Assembly: GCA_964458795.1 (NCBI GenBank) | Contig: CAYWJW010000006.1 | Location: 1-42,659, forward strand | DNA length: 42,659 nt | Source: JAJTHY01 sp964458795 | Lineage (GTDB): Bacteria > Pseudomonadota > Alphaproteobacteria > Rickettsiales > Midichloriaceae | Direction of reading: 5' to 3' | Shown here: one piece after another, positions 8,913 through 16,519 of the stretch | Position numbering within the stretch: the first letter of the stretch is position 1 | Layout: each line of letters opens with the position of its first letter | Translations under genes and position numbers: made by a program | The notes under the pieces: generated by a model | The model's input: the letters and a program-made list of their open reading frames with translations, nothing else | Told to the model about the DNA's origin: nothing | Databases searched by the model: none

Positions 8913-8984
8913 GATTTTTTGGGAAGTCGCTGAAAGCCATAATATTCTATATATTTTGGGCTTTCAGTGGCGACTAAAAAAATC
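8913..8984. repeat. 72-nt imperfect palindrome (possible miniature element)
   Basis: The left arm 8913-8938 (GATTTTTT, then AGTCGCTGAAAGCC) is mirrored by the right arm 8959-8984 (GGCTTTCAGTGGCGACT, then AAAAAAATC). The only interruptions are a 3-nt bulge and a few mismatches around a 20-nt AT-rich centre. The T-run is on the 5' side and the A-run on the 3' side on both strands, so it is not a classical terminator. It may be an IR-bounded miniature element or a processing hairpin. Confidence 0.55.
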
Positions 8985-9050
8985 AAAAGATGAAGCGCAT
9001 CTGTGCAGTTATTTACTGGAGTTGGTATAAGAATCAAAAATATTTTCGCT

Positions 9051-9085
9051 AGGGACTTCCATGATTGAGGTATAAGGTTTACTAT
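9051..9085 (+). promoter_or_regulatory. dgt promoter with AGGGACTTCCAT box
   Basis: AGGGACTTCCAT at 9051-9062 is followed after 17 nt by TACTAT at 9080-9085, with overlapping TATATA just after it. Transcription would start near 9092, some 25 nt before the dgt ATG. Confidence 0.6.
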
Positions 9086-9116
9086 ATATACTAGAACAAA
9101 ATGAGATATAGTAAAA

Positions 9117-10265
9117 ATGCTGGCAAAATATGCATGTAATCCACTGGAAAGTAAAGGTAGGGTTTTTCATGAAAATGAGAGCAAAGCAGAAATATTTTTG
9201 AAAGACCGCGAGAAGATAATACATTCCTCGGCCTTCAGGCGTTTAGAATATAAAACCCAAGTTTTTGTAAATCACGTAGGTGATCACTACCGTACAAGAC
9301 TTACGCATACCATAGAAGTATCGCAGATTGCCCGTAATATTTCTCGAAAACTAAATCTCAATGAAGATTTAGCCGAATCGGTAGCACTTGCGCATGACCT
9401 TGGACATCCGCCTTTTGGACATGCTGGAGAAGAAGGGCTGGACCTTGCTGCCAAAGATTTCGGAGGGTTTGATCACAATGCTCACACAGTAAAAATCTTA
9501 GTTAAAATAGAAGAGCGTTATTTAGGATTTGCAGGTCTTAACTTAAGTTTGGAAACTCTAGATGGAATCGCAAAGCATAATGGGCCATTGACAGATCATA
9601 ACTCAAAGGCTCATCTGAATTTGATAAAGTTATTAAATGATCTAAAGCTTGATTTTCATAAGCAACCATCTCTAGAGGCACAATGCTCAGGTCTTTCAGA
9701 TGATATAGCCTATATAAATCATGATATCGATGATGGAATTAGAGCAGGAATGTTTGAACTAGAAGAGTTAGAAGTAGTACCAATTACTTTAGATATCTTA
9801 ACAAGACTAAGAAAAATGAGCAATGACCCGCATAAAATAAAAAATGAACTGATCAAAGAACTAAGCAGCACGATGGTGAATGATTTAGTTGCCCAGACTT
9901 TGACTAATTTAAAATCTTATGGCATAGATAGTTACCAAGAGGTAAGAGAGCAGACCAATGAAATTGTGACTTTTTCAAAAGATATGGCTGATGCTAAAGA
10001 TGCTATCAAATTATTCTTAATGGAAAAAGTTTATAGAAACTACCGCGTAAACCGCATGACGGCAAAAGCTAAAGATTTAATAACCAAATTATTTAATCAT
10101 TATTTGCAAAACCCTGATTGCTTACCTACCGAGTGGTATGCTAAGATTGTTGGTACCAGTAATAGAAATGAAATTGCGACTTATATTATTGACTATATTG
10201 CAGGCATGACGGATAGATATGCCATTGAAGAATACAAGAGACTTTTTGACCCAAGTTTATTTTAG
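9117..10265 (+). CDS. dgt: Deoxyguanosinetriphosphate triphosphohydrolase-like protein
   Basis: This HD-domain phosphohydrolase of 382 residues cleaves dNTPs to the nucleoside and triphosphate, helping to set dNTP pools. Family features in order are the N-terminal GRVFHENES...FLKDREKIIHSSAFRRLEYKTQVF, RTRLTH with metal ligand His64, and the HD pair His93-Asp94 in LAHDLGHPPFGHAGEE. The N-terminal LAKYACNPLESKGR matches the usual start of the alphaproteobacterial proteins and supports this ATG despite a poor ribosome site. The promoter carries the AGGGACTTCCAT box. pgi follows after 10 nt. Confidence 0.9.
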   Translation: MLAKYACNPLESKGRVFHENESKAEIFLKDREKIIHSSAFRRLEYKTQVFVNHVGDHYRTRLTHTIEVSQIARNISRKLNLNEDLAESVALAHDLGHPPFGHAGEEGLDLAAKDFGGFDHNAHTVKILVKIEERYLGFAGLNLSLETLDGIAKHNGPLTDHNSKAHLNLIKLLNDLKLDFHKQPSLEAQCSGLSDDIAYINHDIDDGIRAGMFELEELEVVPITLDILTRLRKMSNDPHKIKNELIKELSSTMVNDLVAQTLTNLKSYGIDSYQEVREQTNEIVTFSKDMADAKDAIKLFLMEKVYRNYRVNRMTAKAKDLITKLFNHYLQNPDCLPTEWYAKIVGTSNRNEIATYIIDYIAGMTDRYAIEEYKRLFDPSLF

Positions 10266-10275
10266 GAGCGTAAAT

Positions 10276-11529
10276 ATGTATACTTATAACAACACTTTTT
10301 GCCATTCAGACAAAGTAGGTAGATACGGGATATTTGAGGATAGCTTAAAGGCAATGCAGCCAAAGATTAAACAAGTTTTCGAGTTTTTGAAGAGCACTAA
10401 CTCCCAGACTCCATATTATAAAGTTATTCATAAACAGAACTTGGAAAAATCTATTGCAGCATGCAGCCAAATTGTGAAAACTATAGATGAGAATTTTGAT
10501 TCTTATGTTTATGTGGGTATGGGTGGTGCAATCTTAAACCCTATGATGATGTCGTCTCTACCTAATAAGCTTAAATCCAAAAAAGTATATTTTATTAACA
10601 CTACTGACCCTGTTTATTTCCTTGAAATAATGGAGGGCATAAACCTCGCGAAAACTGCATTTATAGTTATCAGTAATTCAGGTGAGACTTCAGAAACCAT
10701 AAGTATGATGGGAGCTTTTATAAATGAATTTGAGAAAGCGGGACTCGATTTTAAACGACATTTTTTTCTTTGCACTAGTCCGGATGATACAACGATTAGA
10801 GTAATTGGGAAGAAATTTAATTTACCGATAATTGACTATGATCCTGATGTTGGCGGAAGATTTTCAAGCTTTTCAAGCTCAGCAGTATTACCCGCAATGC
10901 TTATGGGGCTTGACTTAGAAGCTATGACGAGAGGTGCCAACAAGGTAGTTGAAGATTTTTGGAACAACAAAGAGAATTCCAAACCAGTAAAGGCAGCTTT
11001 GGATATTTTGTTGGCTAAGCAAAACAACATATTATTAATGTCCTATAGCAGTCATCTTAACGCATTTTTAGAATGGTACTGTCAGATTATATCTGAATCC
11101 TTAGGGAAAGAGGGAGTAGGATATACACCTATAAGAGGCCTTGGTCCTCAAGAGCAGCATTCAATTATGCAATTATGTTTGGAGGGTCCTAAAGATAAGC
11201 TATATACTCTTATATATGCAGGTGATGCAGAGAGTATAAAACAAGTGGTTGTAGCAAATGATTTTATTAAAGGGCATTTCTTAGAAGGCAAGTCTTTAAG
11301 TGCTATAAATACAGCATTTTTTGAAGCTACTGCAAAGTGCTTGGTTGATAAGCAGCTTCCACTTCGCACAATAATGCTTGAGAGGTTAGATGAAGAGAGT
11401 TTTGGTCAATTGCTTATGCATAGCACTATAGAAATGGTGTTTCTTGCTCTTTTAATGGGACTCAACCCCTTCGATCAACCGGGTGTGGACGCTATAAAAA
11501 TAGAAGCTAAAAAGATTCTGACAGCCTGA
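10276..11529 (+). CDS. pgi: Glucose-6-phosphate isomerase, short form
   Basis: The enzyme interconverts glucose-6-phosphate and fructose-6-phosphate. From the ATG at 10276, which has AGGAG 7 nt upstream, it has 417 residues; the frame could extend into dgt but has no reason to. Two SIS-type subdomains are visible: VYVGMGGAILNP, the phosphate-binding ISNSGETSETISM, and GLGPQEQHSIMQLCLEGP near the active site. It is much shorter than the roughly 550-residue E. coli enzyme but comparable to compact bacterial forms. It is co-transcribed with dgt. With galU in the window it suggests that sugar phosphates feed UDP-glucose and envelope sugars. Confidence 0.85.
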   Translation: MYTYNNTFCHSDKVGRYGIFEDSLKAMQPKIKQVFEFLKSTNSQTPYYKVIHKQNLEKSIAACSQIVKTIDENFDSYVYVGMGGAILNPMMMSSLPNKLKSKKVYFINTTDPVYFLEIMEGINLAKTAFIVISNSGETSETISMMGAFINEFEKAGLDFKRHFFLCTSPDDTTIRVIGKKFNLPIIDYDPDVGGRFSSFSSSAVLPAMLMGLDLEAMTRGANKVVEDFWNNKENSKPVKAALDILLAKQNNILLMSYSSHLNAFLEWYCQIISESLGKEGVGYTPIRGLGPQEQHSIMQLCLEGPKDKLYTLIYAGDAESIKQVVVANDFIKGHFLEGKSLSAINTAFFEATAKCLVDKQLPLRTIMLERLDEESFGQLLMHSTIEMVFLALLMGLNPFDQPGVDAIKIEAKKILTA

Positions 11530-11624
11530 TGACATGCTAAGTAAAAGAAGAATAATCTTCTAATCCACTTGAATAACCTATAAATCTATGGCATCTTTAG
11601 ATATGTATATGGATCTGGTATAAA

Positions 11625-12056
11625 GTGGAAAGCAGGCAACTATACAATATAGAAACTGAGACACTTATTAAACTTAACCCAAAGAATTTGGGGCTTACGG
11701 TTAAGAATTCCTACATTCAGCAATATTTTTTAAGCAAAGACCAGTTTGCAGTTGTTTATTTCTTATGCATTTCCCGTCCGCATGTTGTTGAATATAAGGA
11801 CTTTAAACGAGTGATAGAAGACATTGGGTTAGTCTATCAAGGTAAAAAGGAGTTTACTAAGTATATGAGTGTATTTAGAAAGTTGCTCATGAGCTATGGT
11901 GTACATGATTTAATAGTAAAAGTACGCGGGTTTGGCTATACCATCTCCAATAAATGGGTCCCTCCAGAATTGCACACAGAAAACTCACGTAAACTACGTT
12001 CAGCCAAGTTTATCAAGTTAGTAGAAATTGTGTTTCCCTCCAAATTAAACACATAA
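11625..12056 (+). CDS. Orphan OmpR/PhoB-type winged-helix protein
   Basis: The 143-residue protein probably starts at GTG 11625, since no ATG occurs in the first 80 codons. Residues 38-112 fit the OmpR/PhoB DNA-binding wing: a helix VVYFLCISRPHVVEYKDF, a recognition-helix region with MSVFRKLLM, and the closing hairpin LIVKVRGFGYTISNKW, equivalent to the family's 'I.TVRGxGY'. There is no receiver domain, so it is not an ordinary response regulator. A TATAAA sits directly before the GTG, so the message may be leaderless or the true start may be later. It could partner with the unlinked sensor kinase at 20602, but this is inference. Confidence 0.6.
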   Translation: MESRQLYNIETETLIKLNPKNLGLTVKNSYIQQYFLSKDQFAVVYFLCISRPHVVEYKDFKRVIEDIGLVYQGKKEFTKYMSVFRKLLMSYGVHDLIVKVRGFGYTISNKWVPPELHTENSRKLRSAKFIKLVEIVFPSKLNT

Positions 12057-12061
12057 TTTTG

Positions 12062-12091
12062 TTGCTTTGCAGCATTTTTTTAAGTTATACT
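12062..12091 (+). promoter_or_regulatory. mdh promoter
   Basis: TTGCTT (12062-12067) and TATACT (12086-12091) are 18 nt apart, giving a start near 12098 and a leader of about 33 nt with TAGGAG 8 nt before the ATG at 12131. Confidence 0.55.
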
Positions 12092-12130
12092 ACAAGTATA
12101 TGAATAAATAATTAACTAGGAGTGATATAT

Positions 12131-13081
12131 ATGAAAAAGCGTAATAAAATTGCCCTAATAGGTGGCGGTAATATAGGCGGAACACTAGCGCTCCTATGTG
12201 GCTTGAAAGGGCTTGGTGATGTTGTAATCCTAGATCGTGGGGGCAATGTTGCAAAAGGAAAGGCGCTTGATATCGAGCAAAGTTCGGCTATTGAAGGGTA
12301 TGACACATACTTTTCTGGCACTGCTGATTATAAAGATATAGAGGGTTCTGACGTAGTTATAATTACTGCAGGAGTTCCGCGCCAGCCAGGTATGAGCCGT
12401 GACGATCTTTTGAGTGTAAATATAGAAGTGATGAAGGCGGTAGGTGAGGGGATTAAGGAGCACTGTCCAGATGCCTTTGTGATTGTTGTAACTAACCCAT
12501 TGGATGCAATGGTTTACGCATTCCATAAATATAGCGGATTACCTGCAAATAAGGTTATAGGCATGGCCGGTGTGCTTGATACTGCACGCTTTAAACTATT
12601 TTTAGCTAGAGAACTTGGCATATCCGTAGAAGACATCAGTGCATTTGTGCTTGGTGGTCATGGTGATACAATGGTTTCAATGCTACGTTACACAACAATT
12701 TCCGGAGTTCCTCTAGCCGATATCATTAAGATGGGCTGGATAACTCAGAAAAAGGTGGATGAAATTGTCGAGCGTACTAGAAATGGTGGGGGTGAGATAG
12801 TACAGCTCCTGCAAAAAGGCTCGGCTTTCTATGCTCCTGCTACTTCTGCAATTGAGATGGCAGAAGCATATTTAAAAGACCGCAAACGCATTCTTCCATG
12901 TGCAGTTCAGCTAAATGGCGAATATGGAGCTAAGGGCTTATATATAGGTGCTCCAGTAGTTATAGGTGGCAATGGTGTTGAAAAAATCATCGAGCTTTCT
13001 TTGAGTAGTGAAGAGAAAAAGATGTTAGATGAGTCAATCCAAGCAGTGAGAAATTTGGTTACTGTAATAGACAAGATGTAG
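12131..13081 (+). CDS. mdh: Malate dehydrogenase
   Basis: This NAD-dependent TCA-cycle enzyme of 316 residues oxidises malate to oxaloacetate. It belongs to the LDH-like MDH group of alphaproteobacteria. Visible are the Rossmann GGGNIGGTLA, the loop GVPRQPGMSRDDLL whose arginines bind dicarboxylate substrate, VTNPLDAM, and the catalytic His in LGGHGDTMVSM. The start at 12131 is preferred over an in-frame GTG at 12122 because TAGGAG overlaps the latter. It is monocistronic, ending in a convergent gap that holds a hairpin repeat. Confidence 0.95.
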   Translation: MKKRNKIALIGGGNIGGTLALLCGLKGLGDVVILDRGGNVAKGKALDIEQSSAIEGYDTYFSGTADYKDIEGSDVVIITAGVPRQPGMSRDDLLSVNIEVMKAVGEGIKEHCPDAFVIVVTNPLDAMVYAFHKYSGLPANKVIGMAGVLDTARFKLFLARELGISVEDISAFVLGGHGDTMVSMLRYTTISGVPLADIIKMGWITQKKVDEIVERTRNGGGEIVQLLQKGSAFYAPATSAIEMAEAYLKDRKRILPCAVQLNGEYGAKGLYIGAPVVIGGNGVEKIIELSLSSEEKKMLDESIQAVRNLVTVIDKM

Positions 13082-13093
13082 AGCCCAACTCCT

Positions 13094-13124
13094 GTCATAC
13101 CGCGACTCCGATCGCGGGATACAT
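13094..13124. repeat. Dispersed hairpin repeat between convergent mdh and uvrD
   Basis: GTCATACCGCGACTCCGA... forms a stem CCGCGA (13100-13105) with TCGCGG (13112-13117) around a 6-nt loop, then GGATACAT. It follows the GTCATCCCGCGA...TCGCGGGATC pattern scattered through Rickettsiales-type genomes. No T-run follows, but its position between two convergent genes would let the hairpin help end or protect both transcripts. Confidence 0.6.
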
Positions 13125-13153
13125 ATTAAAGCTTCACTAACGCTCAGAATGTT

Positions 13154-15334
13154 TTATACTGGCTTAGCTATAGTTAAATACTCAGCGAGCACTTTTTTAA
13201 TACCTGCCTTATCAAAGGCAACTTCTATAATAGTATCGTTTAAGCCTATAACATGGCCATAACCAAACTTGAGATTAAATACCCGTTGTCCCATTTTGAA
13301 AGTAGATTCATTCGTAGACTGATAAGCCGATTTTCCAGAATCATAGCTATGATTTTTGGCGCTTTTATTGTTATAGTAACTGGAATAATTGTTGATAATT
13401 TCATATGTCTCTATGGGCAATTCGTCTATGAAGCGGGATGATATACATGCTTGGTAACTTCCGTAAATCCTGCGGTTGCATGCATATGAAATATAGAGAT
13501 TCTTCTTTGCCCGCGTAATGCCAACATAGGCTAGGCGCCTTTCTTCCTCAAGTGCGGCTTTGCCATTTTCATCCAAAGCTTTCTGGCTCGGAAAGATACC
13601 TTCTTCCCAGCCTGCTAGGAATACGGTTTCAAACTCTAATCCTTTAGAGGCATGCATGGTCATTATGCCGACTTTATCATCATCTTGGACATTATCTGTA
13701 TCAGCAACCAAGCTTATATGTTCTAGATATTCGCGTAAGTCTGTATAATCTTGAAGTGAACGCAATAGTTCTTTGAGATTGTCAATCCGTTCGCGAGAAT
13801 CTTCATTAATGTCATTCTTCCACATGGCGATATAGCCTGAGTCTTCAAGTAGATTTTCAACTATTTGCCAATGTGGCTGCAATTCTAGCTGGGCTCTAAG
13901 GTGGCTAAAATCATTAAACATTTTGTTTAGAGCTTCTCTTGTCTTTCCTTTGATTTCGCCAGAGTCCATAAGAGCAAGTGTTGAATCATAATAGCTTATA
14001 GATTTCTCCTTGGAGAGGGCTATAATTTTTTGCAAAACACCGCTTCCAATCCCACGCCTTGGTGTGTTGATAATGCGTTCAAAAGCTAGGCTATCGCTTG
14101 GGCTTATTAGTACGCGAATATAAGCTAGTGCGTCGCGGATTTCAGTTCGTTCATAAAACTTAAGTCCACCAATAATTTTATAAGGAATTTTTAGGAAATT
14201 GAAGCTCTCTTCAAAACTTCTAGTCTGATAACCAGCGCGTACTAGAATGGCTGTTTCAGAATATGGGTGAGTTTTGCGATATTGTATGGATTCTATTTCT
14301 TCAGCAATGTATCTAGCCTCTTCTTTATCGTCATAAAAGCTGCTTAGTTTAATTTTATGTCCTATGTCTCCACCAGTCCAAAGATTTTTACCATGACGAT
14401 CGTCATTGTTGGAAATCAAATGCGAGGCAGCTTTCAGAATATTATTAGTTGAACGATAGTTCTCTTCCAGACGTATTATGTTAGCATTGGCAAAGTCTTT
14501 ATCAAAACGTAGTATATTTTCAACTTCAGCTCCTCGCCAGCCGTAGATGGATTGATCATCATCTCCAACGCAACATATATTTTTGGAACCCTGTGCTAAG
14601 ATTCTAAGCCAAAGATATTGAGCTACGTTAGTATCCTGATACTCATCGACTAGGATATATTTGAACTTATTCTGATACTCTCTGAGTATATCTGGGTTGT
14701 TATTAAATAGTTCTATATTTAGTAGAGTAAGGTCGCCAAAGTCAACAGCATTTAGTAGTTTTAAACGTTTCTGATAAGCTGCATAAAGCTCACGCGTAAG
14801 GCCATTTGCATAAAAACCAACTTCGCTGTTTGGTACTTTATCGACGCCCCATGCCTTATCCTTGAACCTACCTATCATATAGATAAGAGTGCGTGGGGGA
14901 TTTTTTTTATCATCGATATCAAAGTCAGCAAGTAATTGTTTGGCTAGCCGTATTTGATCATCATAATCAATAATGGTGAAGTCGCGTGAAAGCCCAACAA
15001 CTTCAGCATGACGACGCAGGATTTTTGCAGCGATCGCATGAAAGGTGCCAAGCCAAATGCCATCAGCAGTATTGTTGGCAAGACTGTCAACACGAGCTCT
15101 CATCTCGCGAGCAGCTTTATTGGTGAAGGTTACAGCAAGAATTTGACTAGGGAAGGCGAGACGCGAGTGTAATATATGCGCAATTCGTGAAGTAAGTACA
15201 CGGGTTTTTCCTGTTCCAGCCCCAGCTAAAACTAAGAGCGGCCCTTCGGTTGTGCGCACTGCATCAAGCTGCTGTTGGTTTAAGTTGTTTAGATAAGGAG
15301 TGTCTAAACCTGCATTTTCGGATACTTCATACAT
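13154..15334 (-). CDS. uvrD: ATP-dependent DNA helicase, UvrD/PcrA family
   Basis: This SF1A 3'-5' helicase of 726 residues acts in excision and mismatch repair and in clearing recombinase or RNA polymerase. Motifs in order are the Q-motif LNNLNQQQLDAV, Walker A AGAGTGKTR, VTFTNKAA, Walker B ILVDEYQDTN, QSIYGWRGAE, LEENYRST, TMHASKGLEFETVF and VGITRAKKNLYI. The C-terminal tail KMGQRVFNLKFGYGHVIGL...IKKVLAEY is the Tudor-like domain of PcrA/UvrD that contacts RNA polymerase. It is full length and transcribed alone. A repeat-bounded element lies directly upstream. Confidence 0.93.
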   Translation of the reverse strand: MYEVSENAGLDTPYLNNLNQQQLDAVRTTEGPLLVLAGAGTGKTRVLTSRIAHILHSRLAFPSQILAVTFTNKAAREMRARVDSLANNTADGIWLGTFHAIAAKILRRHAEVVGLSRDFTIIDYDDQIRLAKQLLADFDIDDKKNPPRTLIYMIGRFKDKAWGVDKVPNSEVGFYANGLTRELYAAYQKRLKLLNAVDFGDLTLLNIELFNNNPDILREYQNKFKYILVDEYQDTNVAQYLWLRILAQGSKNICCVGDDDQSIYGWRGAEVENILRFDKDFANANIIRLEENYRSTNNILKAASHLISNNDDRHGKNLWTGGDIGHKIKLSSFYDDKEEARYIAEEIESIQYRKTHPYSETAILVRAGYQTRSFEESFNFLKIPYKIIGGLKFYERTEIRDALAYIRVLISPSDSLAFERIINTPRRGIGSGVLQKIIALSKEKSISYYDSTLALMDSGEIKGKTREALNKMFNDFSHLRAQLELQPHWQIVENLLEDSGYIAMWKNDINEDSRERIDNLKELLRSLQDYTDLREYLEHISLVADTDNVQDDDKVGIMTMHASKGLEFETVFLAGWEEGIFPSQKALDENGKAALEEERRLAYVGITRAKKNLYISYACNRRIYGSYQACISSRFIDELPIETYEIINNYSSYYNNKSAKNHSYDSGKSAYQSTNESTFKMGQRVFNLKFGYGHVIGLNDTIIEVAFDKAGIKKVLAEYLTIAKPV

Positions 15335-15380
15335 TGTATACTCCTGCTACAGGCATGACACAATAACTAGCTACTCTTTC

Positions 15381-15515
15381 GTCATCCTCGCGAAAGCGGA
15401 GATCCATGGTTTGGCAAATATTACCTTTACTATTAAATATATACATATCAGCATCACCACTACTTCCATAAGTTGCGCTAGCTTTTCGATGGATTCCCGC
15501 ATGTGCGAGGATGAC
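15381..15515. repeat. Pair of dispersed repeats in inverted orientation bounding 79 nt
   Basis: 15381-15409 begins GTCATCCTCGCGAAAGCGG and ends ATCCATGG. 15489-15515 is the reverse complement of GTCATCCTCGCACATGCGG followed by AATCCAT. The two copies share about 22 of 27 positions and face each other like terminal inverted repeats of a 135-nt element with an AT-rich core. Short open frames spanning the element are a by-product of the repeat and are not called as genes. The rest of 15335-15630, the gap between uvrD and galU, holds nothing I recognise. Confidence 0.7.
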
Positions 15516-15630
15516 GGGATGGAGTGGTGATATGCCCATGACACCATACGGGATGAATTTATCAGTCAGGTTCCTATAGTTTATATCCATTTCCCTATTC
15601 TTTATCTATATAGAAGAGCATAATAATATA

Positions 15631-16518
15631 CTAAAGTGTTTTAGCCAAATGCTTAATTAATTCTTTTGTGCCGTCGCCAATTGCTTTATCACGTAAACCA
15701 AATTCTATGTTGGCTTCTAAAAACCCTAATGGGTTTCCACAGTCAAATCGACTACCTTCTGATTTATAACCATAAGTTGGAGTAGTTGGAATCATGCGTT
15801 TCAACGCATCAGTTAGCTGGATTTCGCCCCCACTATCCTTTTTGGTTGCTTCTAAAACCTCGAATATCTCAGGCTGCAAGATATAACGCCCGATAATGGA
15901 GAGGTTAGAGGGAGCTGTTCCAAGTGCGGGTTTCTCAACCATATCAGTTATTTCCATAACATGTGGACCAAATTTGTGTCCAGGTTTTATAATTCCATAT
16001 TTATTTGTTTGCTCAAGTGCTACTTCATATACGGAGATTATATTTCCTGGTTTTTCCTCATAGGTCTTTACCATATCAGCAAGAGGTGAAATAGACGAGT
16101 TGCTGATAAAAAGTTCATCAGCTAAAACCACTGCAAATGGTTCATCTTTAATAAAATTGCGAGCGCACCAAACGGCGTGACCAAGCCCAAGAGGATGTTG
16201 TTGGCGAATAAATGCTATCTTGCCTGCATCCGGCACCCAGTCTCTGGTTAATTCAAGAGCATCATGCCTATCCTTATCATTTAGGGCTTTCTCCAGCTCA
16301 TAGACATAATCAAAGTGATTGTTGATTATATTTTTATTGCGCCCAGTGATAAAAATAAACTCCTCAATCCCCGCAGAAACCGCCTCTTCAAAAGCATGTT
16401 GAATTAAAGGTTTACTTGCAACTGGCAGCATCTCCTTAGGTAAAGCCTTAGTCGCCGGCAGAAAGCGTGTACCAAGACCACCAACTGGGAAAACTGCTTT
16501 TTTTATTTTTTGTGTCAT
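15631..16518 (-). CDS. galU: UTP--glucose-1-phosphate uridylyltransferase
   Basis: GalU makes UDP-glucose from UTP and glucose-1-phosphate for surface polysaccharides and glycolipids. The 295-residue protein starts MTQKIKKAVFPVGGLGTRFLP, carrying the nucleotide-binding GGLGTRFLPATKALPKEMLP. FVVLADEL-type and VEKPALGTAPSNL segments follow, with GGEIQLTDAL and the FDCGNPLGFLEA near the C-terminus, all typical. A longer in-frame start would run back into argS and is rejected. It follows argS by one nucleotide and is co-transcribed with it. Confidence 0.93.
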   Translation of the reverse strand: MTQKIKKAVFPVGGLGTRFLPATKALPKEMLPVASKPLIQHAFEEAVSAGIEEFIFITGRNKNIINNHFDYVYELEKALNDKDRHDALELTRDWVPDAGKIAFIRQQHPLGLGHAVWCARNFIKDEPFAVVLADELFISNSSISPLADMVKTYEEKPGNIISVYEVALEQTNKYGIIKPGHKFGPHVMEITDMVEKPALGTAPSNLSIIGRYILQPEIFEVLEATKKDSGGEIQLTDALKRMIPTTPTYGYKSEGSRFDCGNPLGFLEANIEFGLRDKAIGDGTKELIKHLAKTL

Positions 16519-16519
16519 A

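Noticed and set aside
11546..11561. AGAAG-AATAAT-CTTCT hairpin after pgi as a terminator
   Set aside because: The stem is only five A/T-rich pairs and no T-run follows.
15327..15590. An 87-codon frame on the minus strand between uvrD and galU
   Set aside because: It runs through both dispersed repeats; its sequence is the usual translated repeat (such as HPVILAHAGIH), and it overlaps the start of uvrD.
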